Source of the DNA: Tetranychus cinnabarinus
Taxonomy: Eukaryota; Arthropoda; Arachnida; Trombidiformes; Tetranychidae
Length of the DNA stretch: 64,000 bases
Assembly (NCBI GenBank): GCA_022266195.1
Contig: WHVY01000003.1
Span: forward strand, 8,370,001 to 8,434,000
Direction: 5' to 3'
In this document: positions 11,601 through 22,628 of the stretch, one piece after another
Layout: each line of letters begins with the position of its first letter
How positions within the stretch are numbered: position 1 is the first letter of the stretch
Notes under the pieces: model-generated
Database searches by the model: none
What the model was told of the DNA's origin: nothing
The model's input: only the letters and a program-made list of their open reading frames with translations
Program-made: the position numbers and the translations under genes

Positions 11601-14600
11601 GAAATGGACAAACTTGTGAATCTTGAAAGGCTAAAATTAAAGTTGCGAACTACAAGATTTTAAATCAAAATCATCGAGAAATCATTGAATTTGCTTTGAA
11701 AATCCAATTCAAGCTTTAAGTTCAGAAACGTTTTCAACTGTTTGGTCCGATAGTTGAAAATGTAATAAAGACAGAAATAACATTTCATGGAAATTCATTT
11801 GATAATTAAATTTGATCGGATTCTTATAAACACTCGATAACATTTGAGTTGGCAATGAATTGAAGAGATATTTACAAAATGAGATTAATGTTTACAATAC
11901 AAAGACACGACTGGTTTGGACAAAGGTTTCAATTGGATTAGCTTTTTAAGGTAAACTTGATAACAATGATGGGATTAAATGGTGAAACATTTTATTGAAC
12001 CCAATAACTCCATGATCAGATGATTATGAAAATTGTTTTCAAAGTGCAAGTAAAAGATTGAGTGAAACTTTGCATGATTGACATTGAACTTTTTAATAAT
12101 GGAAAGTTCAAGATTGGAACAAATATCCAAAATTTTGCCAATTTTGTTTGAACGATAAGATTGACATGAGATTCATCGTCATGTAAATTCATCTTTTTTT
12201 GGTGTTAAAAGAAAAGATTGAAGAAGAAGAAGAAAAAAAAGGAGAAAAGTAAATATATAAAGTATATTTTTCCTTTGAATATCAAAATTTTAGATTCACT
12301 TTTCGCCAATTTATTATTTAAGGATCAACAAGAGATTTATTCAGTTGTTACGTGATAATATATTCATAAAATAATATGAAAATATCCATTTTCATTTCAA
12401 TTTCAATTTCATTGTCAGAATGGAAAAGAAGATGAACAAAAATGGTTTCTGAAATCAGTTGAAGCTTAACTTAAACCCTCTGAGAAGCTTATTAGACATA
12501 CAAGTATGTGAAACTTATCACATGTATTACATGGTTATATAAAGAGACACAAAATGATGATGTGATAATGATGAGGATAAGGGAAGAGATGGAAAATTGA
12601 AAAAAGAAGAGAAATGGAGAAACGCCAAAGAAAACGAAAAATCTGGCGGAAAGGTAATCATCATGAATGATGGTAATGATGATGATTGAGGAAAGATGAA
12701 GATGGGACAAGAAAAATGTTAATGTTGGAGGAAAGATGTAAATAAAAATTGATAAATTGGTTAAAGAAGTAAATGTTGTTCAAAGATTGTTAACAATCCA
12801 AGTTAATGAAAAAGGCATCTTCTAATGGTTGTCAGTCTCAATGAGAGTCATTGAAGAAACAAGATCAACATTAGATTGCTGTTCAAGATGATGATCAGGA
12901 TGAAACATTAATGCCATGAAACAACGAGCGACATTCAATTTTTTCCTCAACTTTTCCCCATTTCCAAGATTCTTTAATTATTTTTCATCTTTAATCTTGT
13001 ACTTTACTCGCAGTTACAAAACTGGACTCAAGACCCCTGTCAGGTTTGATTGTAAACCAATTTAATGTAAAGATGTTCAAGAGAATTGATGAAAATGTGA
13101 AAAGATTTGACCAAAGCCCACGTTGATGGTCAGAATCCCCGTCGATGACTTCCTAGGGTTTAGTGCTTTTCTGCTTTGTTTTCACTCTTCTGCTTATCCA
13201 ACTCGCCCTGATATTGTAACAATATTAACTATGATAATGACAATAGTAATGATGAAAATAATAATGAAAATCATGTTGAAAAGGAAACCTTTAAATTTGA
13301 ATCAAAGAATCAAATGTATGTGAAATGAAAAAAAGGTTACAAGGCAATGGCAAGGACTTTCAATGAGCAAACACAAATATTATATTGTTTGTTTGGACAA
13401 AATGTATTCTTGTTTGTTCAATAATCTTTGAAGAGAGTGATGAAAAGATGATGAAAAAAGGTAACCAAGTTGAATGTTATCCACATTATAAGCTTGATAA
13501 ATTATAACAATAATATTGTGATGCAAATTTGGAAAACATTTTCTCTTCTTCTCTTTTCATATTCTTTCCAGTTTTCATTATTTCCAGATTAGCTTATTTA
13601 CATTTTCATTTACAAAATCAAGCCAATTGTAAATACCCACTTTAACCTTTACTTTACCCTTCAAATGCCCATCAGCATCTCCTTCATCATTACCCTCATC
13701 TTCACCCAACTCTCACCCAACTGGTCAGCCAAATGTCTCTCCACTATTAATCACCTTTTTTTCACCTCGCAAAAGTACCATTGACTTGTTAACTGGCTTA
13801 TCCTTTTGTCATGAGATTATCAAAAATGCATTTAATTTGGTCCTTTTATTGCGCTATTAAACCATTCCAATGGATTAATATGGTTAACCCTTTGCTTTTT
13901 TGCTGGTTTCCTCGTTTGCTTCCTTTTTTAATTGTTCACCTTGCCATTATTGTTGTTCATTTTTACTCTCCTTTGCACACCTTTTGGCCACAAGCATTTA
14001 GTTTAGTTAATCAAGTGTAACACTGCCATGTGTAATTACAATTTATGATGAGATGTAAATTAGTTAACAGGTTATTAACAGCCTTTAAAGGTGAAACATT
14101 GAATAATTTGAAAAGCGTAAAATTGAGATTCCATTTTCTGGCGTAAATGTTTCATTGAATTACAAGGAAACCGGTCCAATGGTACAGCTGATGGTTGTAA
14201 CCCTTCTTCTGGTTTGGCTTTGCACATTTGGGTTTTAATTGTGAAACAGTTGACTTTGGGAATTGAGCATCAAATGCTTTTTGTTGGCAAACATTTTCAT
14301 TGTAATTCAATAAGCTTTTGAGTTACATTTGATAATTTTAACTGCCGGTTGAAAGGTTCAGCTAAATGGCGTCCATTATTTAAGGCTTAATGTATTTAAA
14401 TTGTTGAGACATTTGAGAATCTAAGATTACATTTTCTGTGTAAAAGCTAGGGAAAGCTTAAAATGTAAACTTATCGAGTTAAATTGTTGCTGTGAAAATG
14501 ATTAGGAATCATTAACATGGTAGTAACAATGGTAATACAAGGATAATTAATGGCAAAGATTAGTTAAATGTAATTTTGTAGAGACAAACAATCATTACTA

Positions 14601-17600
14601 GTTGCTTAATGATGTTCAATTTTAAGAGGTTTCAAAATTGTAGCGATTTAAATGGTGGACTTTATCGCTGATTATGAGAGTATCAATCAATGTTTTAATG
14701 TCACAGTGACAATTAATAAAACATGTCATTTGCCTTTTTTAAAATTATTAATTTTGGATTCCATTTTTTCCCTTTCTTGTCGTGCTCATTTCAAGTGTAT
14801 TGAAACATATTTACGGTGAGATTGAACATTGAATATCTGATTTGGTTATTTGATCGGCCATTCTGATAAAAACATAATGTTTAATCCTCTTATCATGAAG
14901 TAACTGAGGAAGAAAAAAAATTATGAAAAGATTAGATTTAATGTCAACTAAATCTTGATGAATTCATATTTGAGCAGAGATTCTTCATGGTAATGTCATA
15001 AGTATAACAGTGTCAATGTAGAGCTTCTTGCAACTCAAAGAGCAAATGAGCACAAAAAAAGCGTGGAAAAGGATTTTTTGTTGCAAATTGCTAAATAGAG
15101 CCTTATATTGGTTAAAGGTAGAGTTAACACAATATAATTAAAAGCAATTATTTCTAACCAGAAATGGTTATATTACCTTTTCTTGTTGACAAAGATGAAA
15201 TGTAAATTAACAAGACTAATCAAGTCAATTGAAAATTAAGCAAGCCTTTTCTGGTTCTCTATGGGATTCACATTCATCTGCTAGAAACAATACATCATCT
15301 TGACGGGTTAAATTAATGATTCCTTAGTGTCAATGTCATCCTGATCAACATAGTTTACTTTCTTCCCTGGATACTCTGGAAAAAAAGTAAGATAAAATGT
15401 AAGGTAAAAGGACCACAGGAAAGAAGACCAGAAATGATGAGGAAGAAAGCAGAAGAAGCAGAAGACACCATGCAGAGCGGTACGAAGTTAAGACCATTTG
15501 ATTCAGGTTTCCTTTTTTCCATCTCCTTCTTTTTTTTGTTTTCTCAACTTTTTTCCTTCTGGTCAGTAGATGAAGGATAAAGAAATAAAGAGGTAAAGAG
15601 TCAGTGACCAATTTAAGGATAAATTAGCAATGGTCATCAATCTTTGAGCTTGTTTAAACAGATAACACAAAAACGCCAGTGACAATAAAACCTTTTGGAG
15701 AAGTAAAAATAAAGGTAAAGTGCAAATGGTATCCCAAAATGGTTTCACTGTGTTGTTTCATCAGTGTTGACTTAATTGGTGTTGGTTGGTGGCTTGATCA
15801 ATAAGTTAAATTAGGATGTAACCCAGGGACCAAGACAGTGAGAAAATAAGTTCCAACAAGGATTGGCCATTTCTTGAATAAATGAAGGACACAAAATGAG
15901 TTCAACGTTTAACCAGCCATTGTAATTATCGAAAAGATTCACTAGGTTGATTCAATTGAAGAAATAATAGTTACCATGATGATTATAAAAAGAGTTGAGA
16001 GGCCCAGAAATAAAATAAAACCATTGAAATATCAATAAAATAGAGTTTTGGAGGGAAAGAAGGTAAAGAAGGGCGTAAAATGGCGGAAACTGGCAAACTA
16101 ATTGTAAATTAATCTGGTTAACCACAAACGACATAATAAATTATTTAACCAGCCAACACTTGAACCGAAAAAACTGCTAAAAGATTAATAGAAACCCATT
16201 GAAACTCATAATTTAACCAAATAATGAGATTATCCATTAACCTTTACCCTCATTACCGTAAACTTTCAACAACTAAACCTTTCACCAATAGATGGCAGAA
16301 CGATATTGAAATTGCAACCAAATTTAAATTTAAAACAAAACTCATTCATTAATTGAATTTTGAGTCTCATTTCAATATAAATGATTAGATGATTGAATCA
16401 AGAATAAAATTGAAATTGAACAAGCAAAGACAAAATAAAATGTACAATTTGAACGTTATTGATGGATAACCAAAATTACATGTTTATGTATTGTTTAACC
16501 CAACAAATCAGTAAATGATTGTTACTTCATTAATGTAATCATCGATGAAAGTGATTGATGAAAATTGCAATTTTACCAACAATCGAAACAAATTTGATTT
16601 TTAAGGTTACAATTTTCATTGATTCAAATTGCAATCAACAAGTTTAAAGACTAATCCCAGTAATCAAAGTAAATTGTCAATAATAAACACATTTTCTTGA
16701 AATGAAAATTATACCTTTCGGATAATAAAGGTTGCAAGACCAAAACACCAGAAAGCAAACAACAATTAAAATGATAGAGTCTGTTGATTGTAGACGCTTT
16801 AATTTTAAACCTTTAATTGAAGGGATCGAAAAGGTATTTTCAAAGGTCAGTCAAATGTGCAAGAAATGAAAGAAAATATTAAAAATGGAAAAATATTGAA
16901 AGGAATAAAAGGAAATGTCGATTAAAAAGTCAATTGTCATTACAATGTTGAACCAATTAATGTGAATACAATAATGAGGATAAAATGTAAAGATGAATAG
17001 AGTTTAAAGATTTGATATTTTACTTAATGGTGATGAGTTTAAGCATGAAATGAAGACGACAAAGGTTAATCTTGATTTTGATAAGGAAAGGGATGAAAAG
17101 AAAGAGCAAGATAGTGATAAAAGGGTTTGAATGGTTAAAAGATTGGTCAAGGAAGAAGAAGAAAGATATGAATGAACAAGGTAAATATGGCTACTGGAAA
17201 TTGGTCAACAGAGGGAAAACAGAGAGAAAAGTTATGGTCAAATGATTTATCTTTGGGTAAAGAGTGAAGAAGAAAAGAAAAGGAGGAAAAGAAGAAGAAA
17301 AGTTTATCACAAGGTTGATGTGCATCAAGGGAATAGGCATTGGTGTGGTGAGTGACCATAACAATTGCACCTTTCCTCTGCTTTTCTGACCCAATTGATC
17401 TGTAAAGGAATCGGCATTCCTCTTGTGACTATGTAAGAAGCAAATAAGAGGTTAAAAATTACTTTGAAATTATGAGGCACATCAGGAGGTCAAAACTGTT
17501 TGTGGCCAATATTTCATTCAATTGACTGGGAGGAGGACGAAGAGGGGGAGTTGAGAAAAGAAAATCAAAGGCCGAGTAAATGTTCAGTTCTGGGTGGCCT

Positions 17601-20600
17601 ACAACCAATAGAGAAAAGGTTATTTTCTCAAGCAACATTTCTCTACCTTTTTCCCTTCTTCTTATACTCTTGATCTTTCATCTCTTCGTGTTCATCATTT
17701 TTGTGTAACTTTGCAAAGAATTTATTTTTTTTCGCTTTTAAAGAGACCTTTTATGGGGTCATTTGGGAGACGGACTTGAGTCAAAGGAAATGGACTAAAA
17801 CTTGTATTGAGAGTCAAATGAGTATTTTTTACTTTCAAAGTTGAAGCTTTGCCAATCTTTTGAATAAAGCTTTCGGTCAAACCTTTTGGTTATCCTTTGT
17901 AACAAATTATTAATATCAATATTAATGTCCGTTTAGAGTCAAGACTTTTTTTTCAGGTAAAGTTGAGATAAGCTCAATATGGATTTATATTCAATGTTTA
18001 CTTTTTTACTAACTTTTCCTTGTTGGTTTATTTTTGCTCTTCTTGGTTAAACTTAGACTTGTTGTTGGTTGGTGAGTGATGAGGATCAATGTTGCAGACT
18101 TTTTTTAGTTTCACCAATTTTCACTGAATTTGTGTTTCTCTCTTCGTTGGAGTGCAACTTTACATTCAGATGAAGATGAGGATAAGAGAAGAAAATTGAT
18201 CTTCTTTCTCTCTCTTTTTTTTCTTTGTAGATAATTCGTCAAGTATTATATCAGATTAACTATGATAATCATGATAATAGAGAGCGACAACAAAAGCAAC
18301 AACCAATACAATCCGTTGATTGATTGACCTTCTGAATGGAATCACTTTCATCTCATATTGCATATCTAATAACAGATAAACCGAGATGAATTGGGTTGCT
18401 TCATTTGATTATGTGTTTATAATGATAATCAATTGAATTGAAAAATGGTAAGATTATGGGGAAAAAGGGAGAATCCAAAGTAAACAAGGAACACAAAAAA
18501 AAGTGTCTCTTGAGTTTGATGAACAGAGAAACAAAATAATGATAAAGATTTTCCAGATTAAATGAAATACCTTTGGGAAATTTTAACGGGTTGATTGACT
18601 GGGAGTGTAAAATGATGGAAAACCTTTTTGTTTGCAACAGTTGAAAGTTTATCTTTACTTCAAGAAAATCACTAGAGATTTTAACACTCGTATAAATAAC
18701 ATATAATAGACGTAAAGTTATTATTATGATTATTCAAAGGGAAGAGCAATAAGATGAAGAGAAAGATAATAATGATGAATAGCAAAAGAAAAGGTGAGTT
18801 TTGGCTTTACTGGTTATCATTTGGAAGCAATATTAAGAATCTTTTTTTCTGCGAAAATTACGATTCACTCAAAATCATTCAATTCATTGAAACAACAAAA
18901 GCGGCACACTTTGTAAGTAAACAACTTGAACGTTTGTTTAGTTTGAAAAAACTTGGCACAGAGTTTAACTTGTCAAGTCGACATTTGACTAAAAGTTGCC
19001 ATCATCGGGTTATTTTGCATTATTATTGCAACAAGAAACTAATTAACATAGTTGGATGAAGGCAAAGCAATCAAAGTTAACATAAGATTGCGATTTGATG
19101 AGAGAAGTTGATAAATAAACATTTCAGATGATCAACAATGAAACTATGAATCAAAGTCGATGAACTCATAACCTCAAGATTCTTGGATAACTCAAGACTA
19201 ACTTTTGAGACAAAATTTTGTTTATTGGTGTCTTTTCAGTCGATTGAATATGATTCAAGAAACATTAGATTGAACATTTATCCATCTTTGATGGCAACCT
19301 ATTTTAGGAAAAATCATTAATTTTGAATTTTAGGTTTTCCTTGATATTGAGAATCGAAATTTTTAATTTGCTTTTTTTGTAAAATTAAACTTTTAGTGTC
19401 CTGAGCCCTGAAACCATTTGCATAGACTTTGGATTTTAAGTGACTCTAAAAGATCTCGATTGGTCTCAGGTTGGGACAGCTATTGATTGACCTGAAGAAA
19501 TGCTAGTTAGTTTAAGGTCAATAGATATGACTGTCAATGTGATTTGATTTGATTGAATAGCTTCTTCATTGGATTGTTTTGCATTGTTATTGTAACAAAG
19601 ACTTGAATAGATTTAGTCGTCAATAGTAAGGTCATTTTTTCATGGGAAAAGTTGGTTTGGTTTCGATGAACATTTTTTCATAGCTTTAGATTGTGTTTCA
19701 ACAAAATTCAAGAGAAAAATTGAAGTGATGTTAATGTTTTGATGCTTTGTTTCTTGGCAAATTAAAAGTTTAATTTTGTACTCACTTTGCTTTCTTTTTG
19801 ATTACCATGATGAGACGAAGCAATATTTTATCATGAGATTGGATAACAGGTAAGATTGATCGATGCCAAAAGTGTTTCTCTCTCCAGTAGGTTCGAGCTC
19901 GATCAATGATGGGCAATATATCACGACAACGTAAAGATAATTGATTGATATCACTAATCCAAGAAGCTTGAAGTGACTCCGAGTCAGCAAGTGAAACAGT
20001 CTTCAATAAACCCCCAACAATGGTTCCAGTGAAAACAAACCGATACCAATTACCTTTAGCATTCTCAATCAGAATAAGAGTTGAAGGTTCAAATTTAAGG
20101 CCAGTCTCTTCATTCACCTCCCGTCTAACTGCATCAACCAAATTTTCCCCTGGTTCAACTCGACCCGCCGGTAAATACCAAGTTCCAGCACATTCACTTT
20201 TAGCTTCTTGCATCATTAAAAGTTCATCTTTCTCATTGAATATGACGGCAGTTACAATGTAAAATATATTTTGCTTACAAATTGGTGTAAATTTACATGT
20301 TTGACTGGCAATCCCTTTGGTTGCTGTGGACAAAATAAACAAACGAAAAACTGAAACATTATTCAACGAAAAATCCATCGAAAGAGAAATATTCAAATTG
20401 ATTCAATTTCCATTTCGTTTCATTCATGTTCAACTTTACAGTCTCGCACACTTATTTACATTACAATTCCTGTTTACCCTGAATTTGCCTATCAAATGAG
20501 ATGCCATGAATTTCATGATCTGTGTTTAGTGCAAAGTATAAACTCATTTTTCTCGGTTTTCCTGGCGAAAAGTAAAAAAGTCGAGAAAAATATTCAACAA

Positions 20601-22628
20601 CTTGGACAGTTGATTGCAAACATTGACAGGTAAAGTTTCATTTCGACAAAAGCAAATTTTCATTTTTCTCTTGAATTGATTCGTCAAATGAAACAAATTT
20701 CAACTTGAAAGTTTAACTGAAATTGATAATGATTCTGATGAGACTACAATTGAATTGCCTTTTTGAAGGATTGCTGTTTGTGCTAATCTTCACCTCAGTA
20801 AGGATCACTTAGCAATCGTTTTTTGCCTCTTGTTTGTTTCATTAGTTGAAACATGATTTTACAGCTTCATTGAGTGATGTAGTTGTCATGGTGAAAGGTA
20901 AGTGATATGAGGATGAGATGAAGCGTAAAGATGATGAGATGAGAAAAAAAGTTGACAAGATCAACAAGTAAAAAATGTCTACTCAAGTGAATGGTTAACA
21001 GTTAACGATGAGATAATGAGAGAAAACAATTTAATTGTTGAAATGAAATTAGATGAAAGCTGGAAATTGATTTAATTGTATTACAAAGAAAGGGTTGAAA
21101 AGGCTTTTCAAGGGATGCTAATGGGTTGTCGGATCGAAAATGAATGTAAAAAGAAGAAGAAAAAATGTGTAAATTAGTTTTATCTGGTAATGATGATGAG
21201 AAGCAGAGGAAGATGAACAAAGGATTGGTAAATGAGAAGATATTGAGATGAAACTTGTTTCCCTCTTTTGTTTGAGGAGAGAAAAGGTTTTCAATGAAGT
21301 TTCCAATGAAACATTGAAACTCTCTTCTCATCATTCATCTTTTAATGCAAGAAATTGGTTCATCTTCCGGTGTGTAAAGTGGATCAAGAGTCATTAGAGT
21401 GTTTCCACTTTACATAATGTATTTAATATTCATATACATTTTGAATAATTTATCAAACTCACTGTTACTTGGAGAGATTTGAAATTGATGATGAGAAGGA
21501 TGAGAAAGATGAAAAGGTTGATGAGACGATCAGTGGCAATGATTAAGTGAATGGAAGAGAGAAGAAGAAGAAGAAAAAAAATCAATTTTGGGAAAAACTG
21601 AAAAGATGTTAAAATCTAAATGATAACGATGTGAACACAACAGACTACATGAGGTTAGATTAATGAACCTGATTGAGACTCCCTTTGAGGTTTACATCAA
21701 GTATGGACATTGAGTTGTTGGTCAAAATGGCCGCAAGTTATCAATGATAACTTATCATTATCAATACGCACTAAACCCATAAACTTGAAGCTGTGTTTTG
21801 GGTTTACCTTTAACTTTGTTTTTCCTTTCAACTTTCATCTTTAATTGATTAGGGAAAACGCTGAGTGTCTCTGGTTTTGTTTTTTTGGGTAAACGTTAGA
21901 TGTTTGAGATTTCAATGTAAATCAATTTCTGGTCAAGAAAGGTGGACGGCAATGTTGGACAAGAAAGATTGTCTCTATTGATTTGTGAGTGTGTTTGCTT
22001 GTTTGCCAATGTTGCTGGTCAAAGTTGACGTAAATTTACTCTACTCATTTAAAGTGGTAATGGTGGTCATCATCATTATCATCTCTTGTAAACTTGGTAA
22101 ACAAGAGAGAGACAAAAATTTTACTTTTGCCTTTTGCCGTTCAATATAAATAGTCTCATGTTGTTGCTGTAATTTTATTACAATAATTTTCTTGTTCAAT
22201 CAGACTCAACCTATTGACTAACCATTCCTAATGTTGTTGACATTAGCATCTGTTTGACTCTTCAGTTGACTGTTTTTTTTTTCAAACAAACTGCTTATCT
22301 TTTATCAAGTCAACATGGGTTACTTTAAAAAAAAGCAGCTTCATTTAACGGAATGTAGTTTCATTAGCAAGTCTTGCTTTAAATCATTTCAATTGATGAG
22401 TTAAAATGGAGACAACTTGGCCGATTGTCCAAGCTGTTAAATATACAGATGATAAAAATTTGACAAACTCTTGCTTTTAGGTTAATATACTTTTGGGTTT
22501 CAAGTTTTTGGGTTACCTTTCAATTCAATGGCTTGATCTTTGAGGGAAAAATCACAAATGTCTTTAATTTCAGCCAATGATTTACCAGAGATGATTCGCT
22601 TTAAATAACTGTCCAATGTTGACTCCAT
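8152..22628 (-). CDS. NUDT18: NUDT18-type Nudix hydrolase (8-oxo-guanine nucleotide diphosphatase), five exons
   Basis: Human NUDT18 (MTH3) hydrolyses 8-oxo-dGDP and 8-oxo-GDP to monophosphates, keeping oxidised guanine out of nucleic acids. Minus-strand coding exons are 22628-22517, 20323-19786, 8661-8556, 8478-8359 and 8274-8152, with introns of 2193, 11124, 77 and 84 bp. Phases agree at each join (1, 2, 0, 0). The joined protein is 332 aa; the human protein is 323 aa. Residues 1-37 form the family's N-terminal helix region. YIVTAVIFNEKDELLMMQEAK and GTWYLPAGR lead into a complete Nudix box at 91-113 (GX5EX7REUXEEXGU with REVNEETGL at its end). ADSESLQASW follows. The C-terminal half has GCHLPV, TLKRFVQ, EKDGLCLTLLVS and SYSWQEVNMEIETQLLDHL, collinear with the human C-terminus (HLPV, LRLLQ, SDGICLNVLVTV, FSWWKVMEEDLQSQLLQ). 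The 11-kb intron is out of proportion to the other short introns in this window. Family identification and joining were done by eye. Confidence 0.9.
10705..10727. repeat. Near-perfect 23-bp palindrome ATGGTA...TACCAT
   Basis: ATGGTAC then CAATTAATTG then TACCAT: a palindrome interrupted by one extra C, centred on AATTAATT. It could be a dimer binding site or chance in AT-rich DNA. Confidence 0.4.
16285..16298 (+). promoter_or_regulatory. CTCF-like word CCAATAGATGGCAG
   Basis: Thirteen of 14 positions fit the core CTCF consensus CCASYAGRKGGCRS. It lies inside NUDT18 intron 2, far from any exon. It is the best of a small set of similar words in the window (3670, 7411, 8811, 39786). Confidence 0.3.
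19786..20323 (-). CDS. NUDT18: NUDT18 exon 2, the Nudix domain
   Basis: This exon carries the catalytic domain. The metal-binding Nudix box runs from Gly91 to Leu113 of the joined protein, with the glutamates of REVNEE in place, so the enzyme should be active. The substrate-recognition side of NUDT18-type proteins (WYLPAGR, ADSESLQASW) is also conserved. The open frame continues upstream to an ATG at 20396, but the true 5' edge is the strong acceptor TTTGTCCACAG at 20324: it takes the one leftover base of exon 1 to make GCA, and the residues upstream of it are low-complexity. At the 3' end, GTGAGT follows residue 203 of the open frame. Confidence 0.93.
20324..22516 (-). other. 2.2-kb intron 1 of NUDT18
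   Basis: Lies between the donor AAAG/GTAACC at 22516 and the acceptor CCACAG at 20324. It contains GAA/GAT-rich tracts (near 21130-21230 and 21550-21580) and no convincing ORF. The 110-codon minus-strand ORF at 21002-21334 is a Ser/Phe-rich translation of such tracts. Confidence 0.75.
22517..22628 (-). CDS. NUDT18: NUDT18 exon 1, start of the protein
   Basis: ATG at 22628 followed by 37 codons and one base, ending in AAAG/GTAACC. The peptide begins MESTLDSYLKRIISGK and continues with a CDF motif. It fits the N-terminal segment of vertebrate NUDT18, which lies just before the Nudix fold. The leftover base joins in frame to the acceptor at 20324. The exon is too short to stand out as an ORF and was found by reading the reverse strand for a start plus donor. 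Confidence 0.8.

Larger units (their letters stand above)
8662..19785 (-). other. 11.1-kb intron 2 of NUDT18
   Basis: Bounded by GTGAGT at 19785 and CTAG at 8662. There is no recognisable nested gene. Longest ORFs (for example 101 codons at 18754-19059, plus strand) show no family likeness and are of a length expected in a window this size. Contents I can name: ATTAATTAATT-type homeodomain-like words near 9760-9830, a 23-bp near-palindrome at 10705-10727, GAA-rich tracts (about 12220-12240 and 17280-17300), a CTAGATGGCG word at 8811-8820, a CTCF-like word at 16285-16298, and a pyrimidine-rich stretch at about 13640-13990. The size suggests regulatory content or accumulated repeats. Confidence 0.75.

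Noticed and set aside
18754..19059. 101-codon plus-strand ORF inside NUDT18 intron 2
   Set aside because: No recognised motif, no splice or promoter context, and a length within chance expectation.
20324..20396. ATG at 20396 as the start of the Nudix protein
   Set aside because: A strong acceptor (TTTGTCCACAG) lies inside this frame, and exon 1 at 22517-22628 joins to it in phase. The residues between 20396 and 20324 are intron translation.
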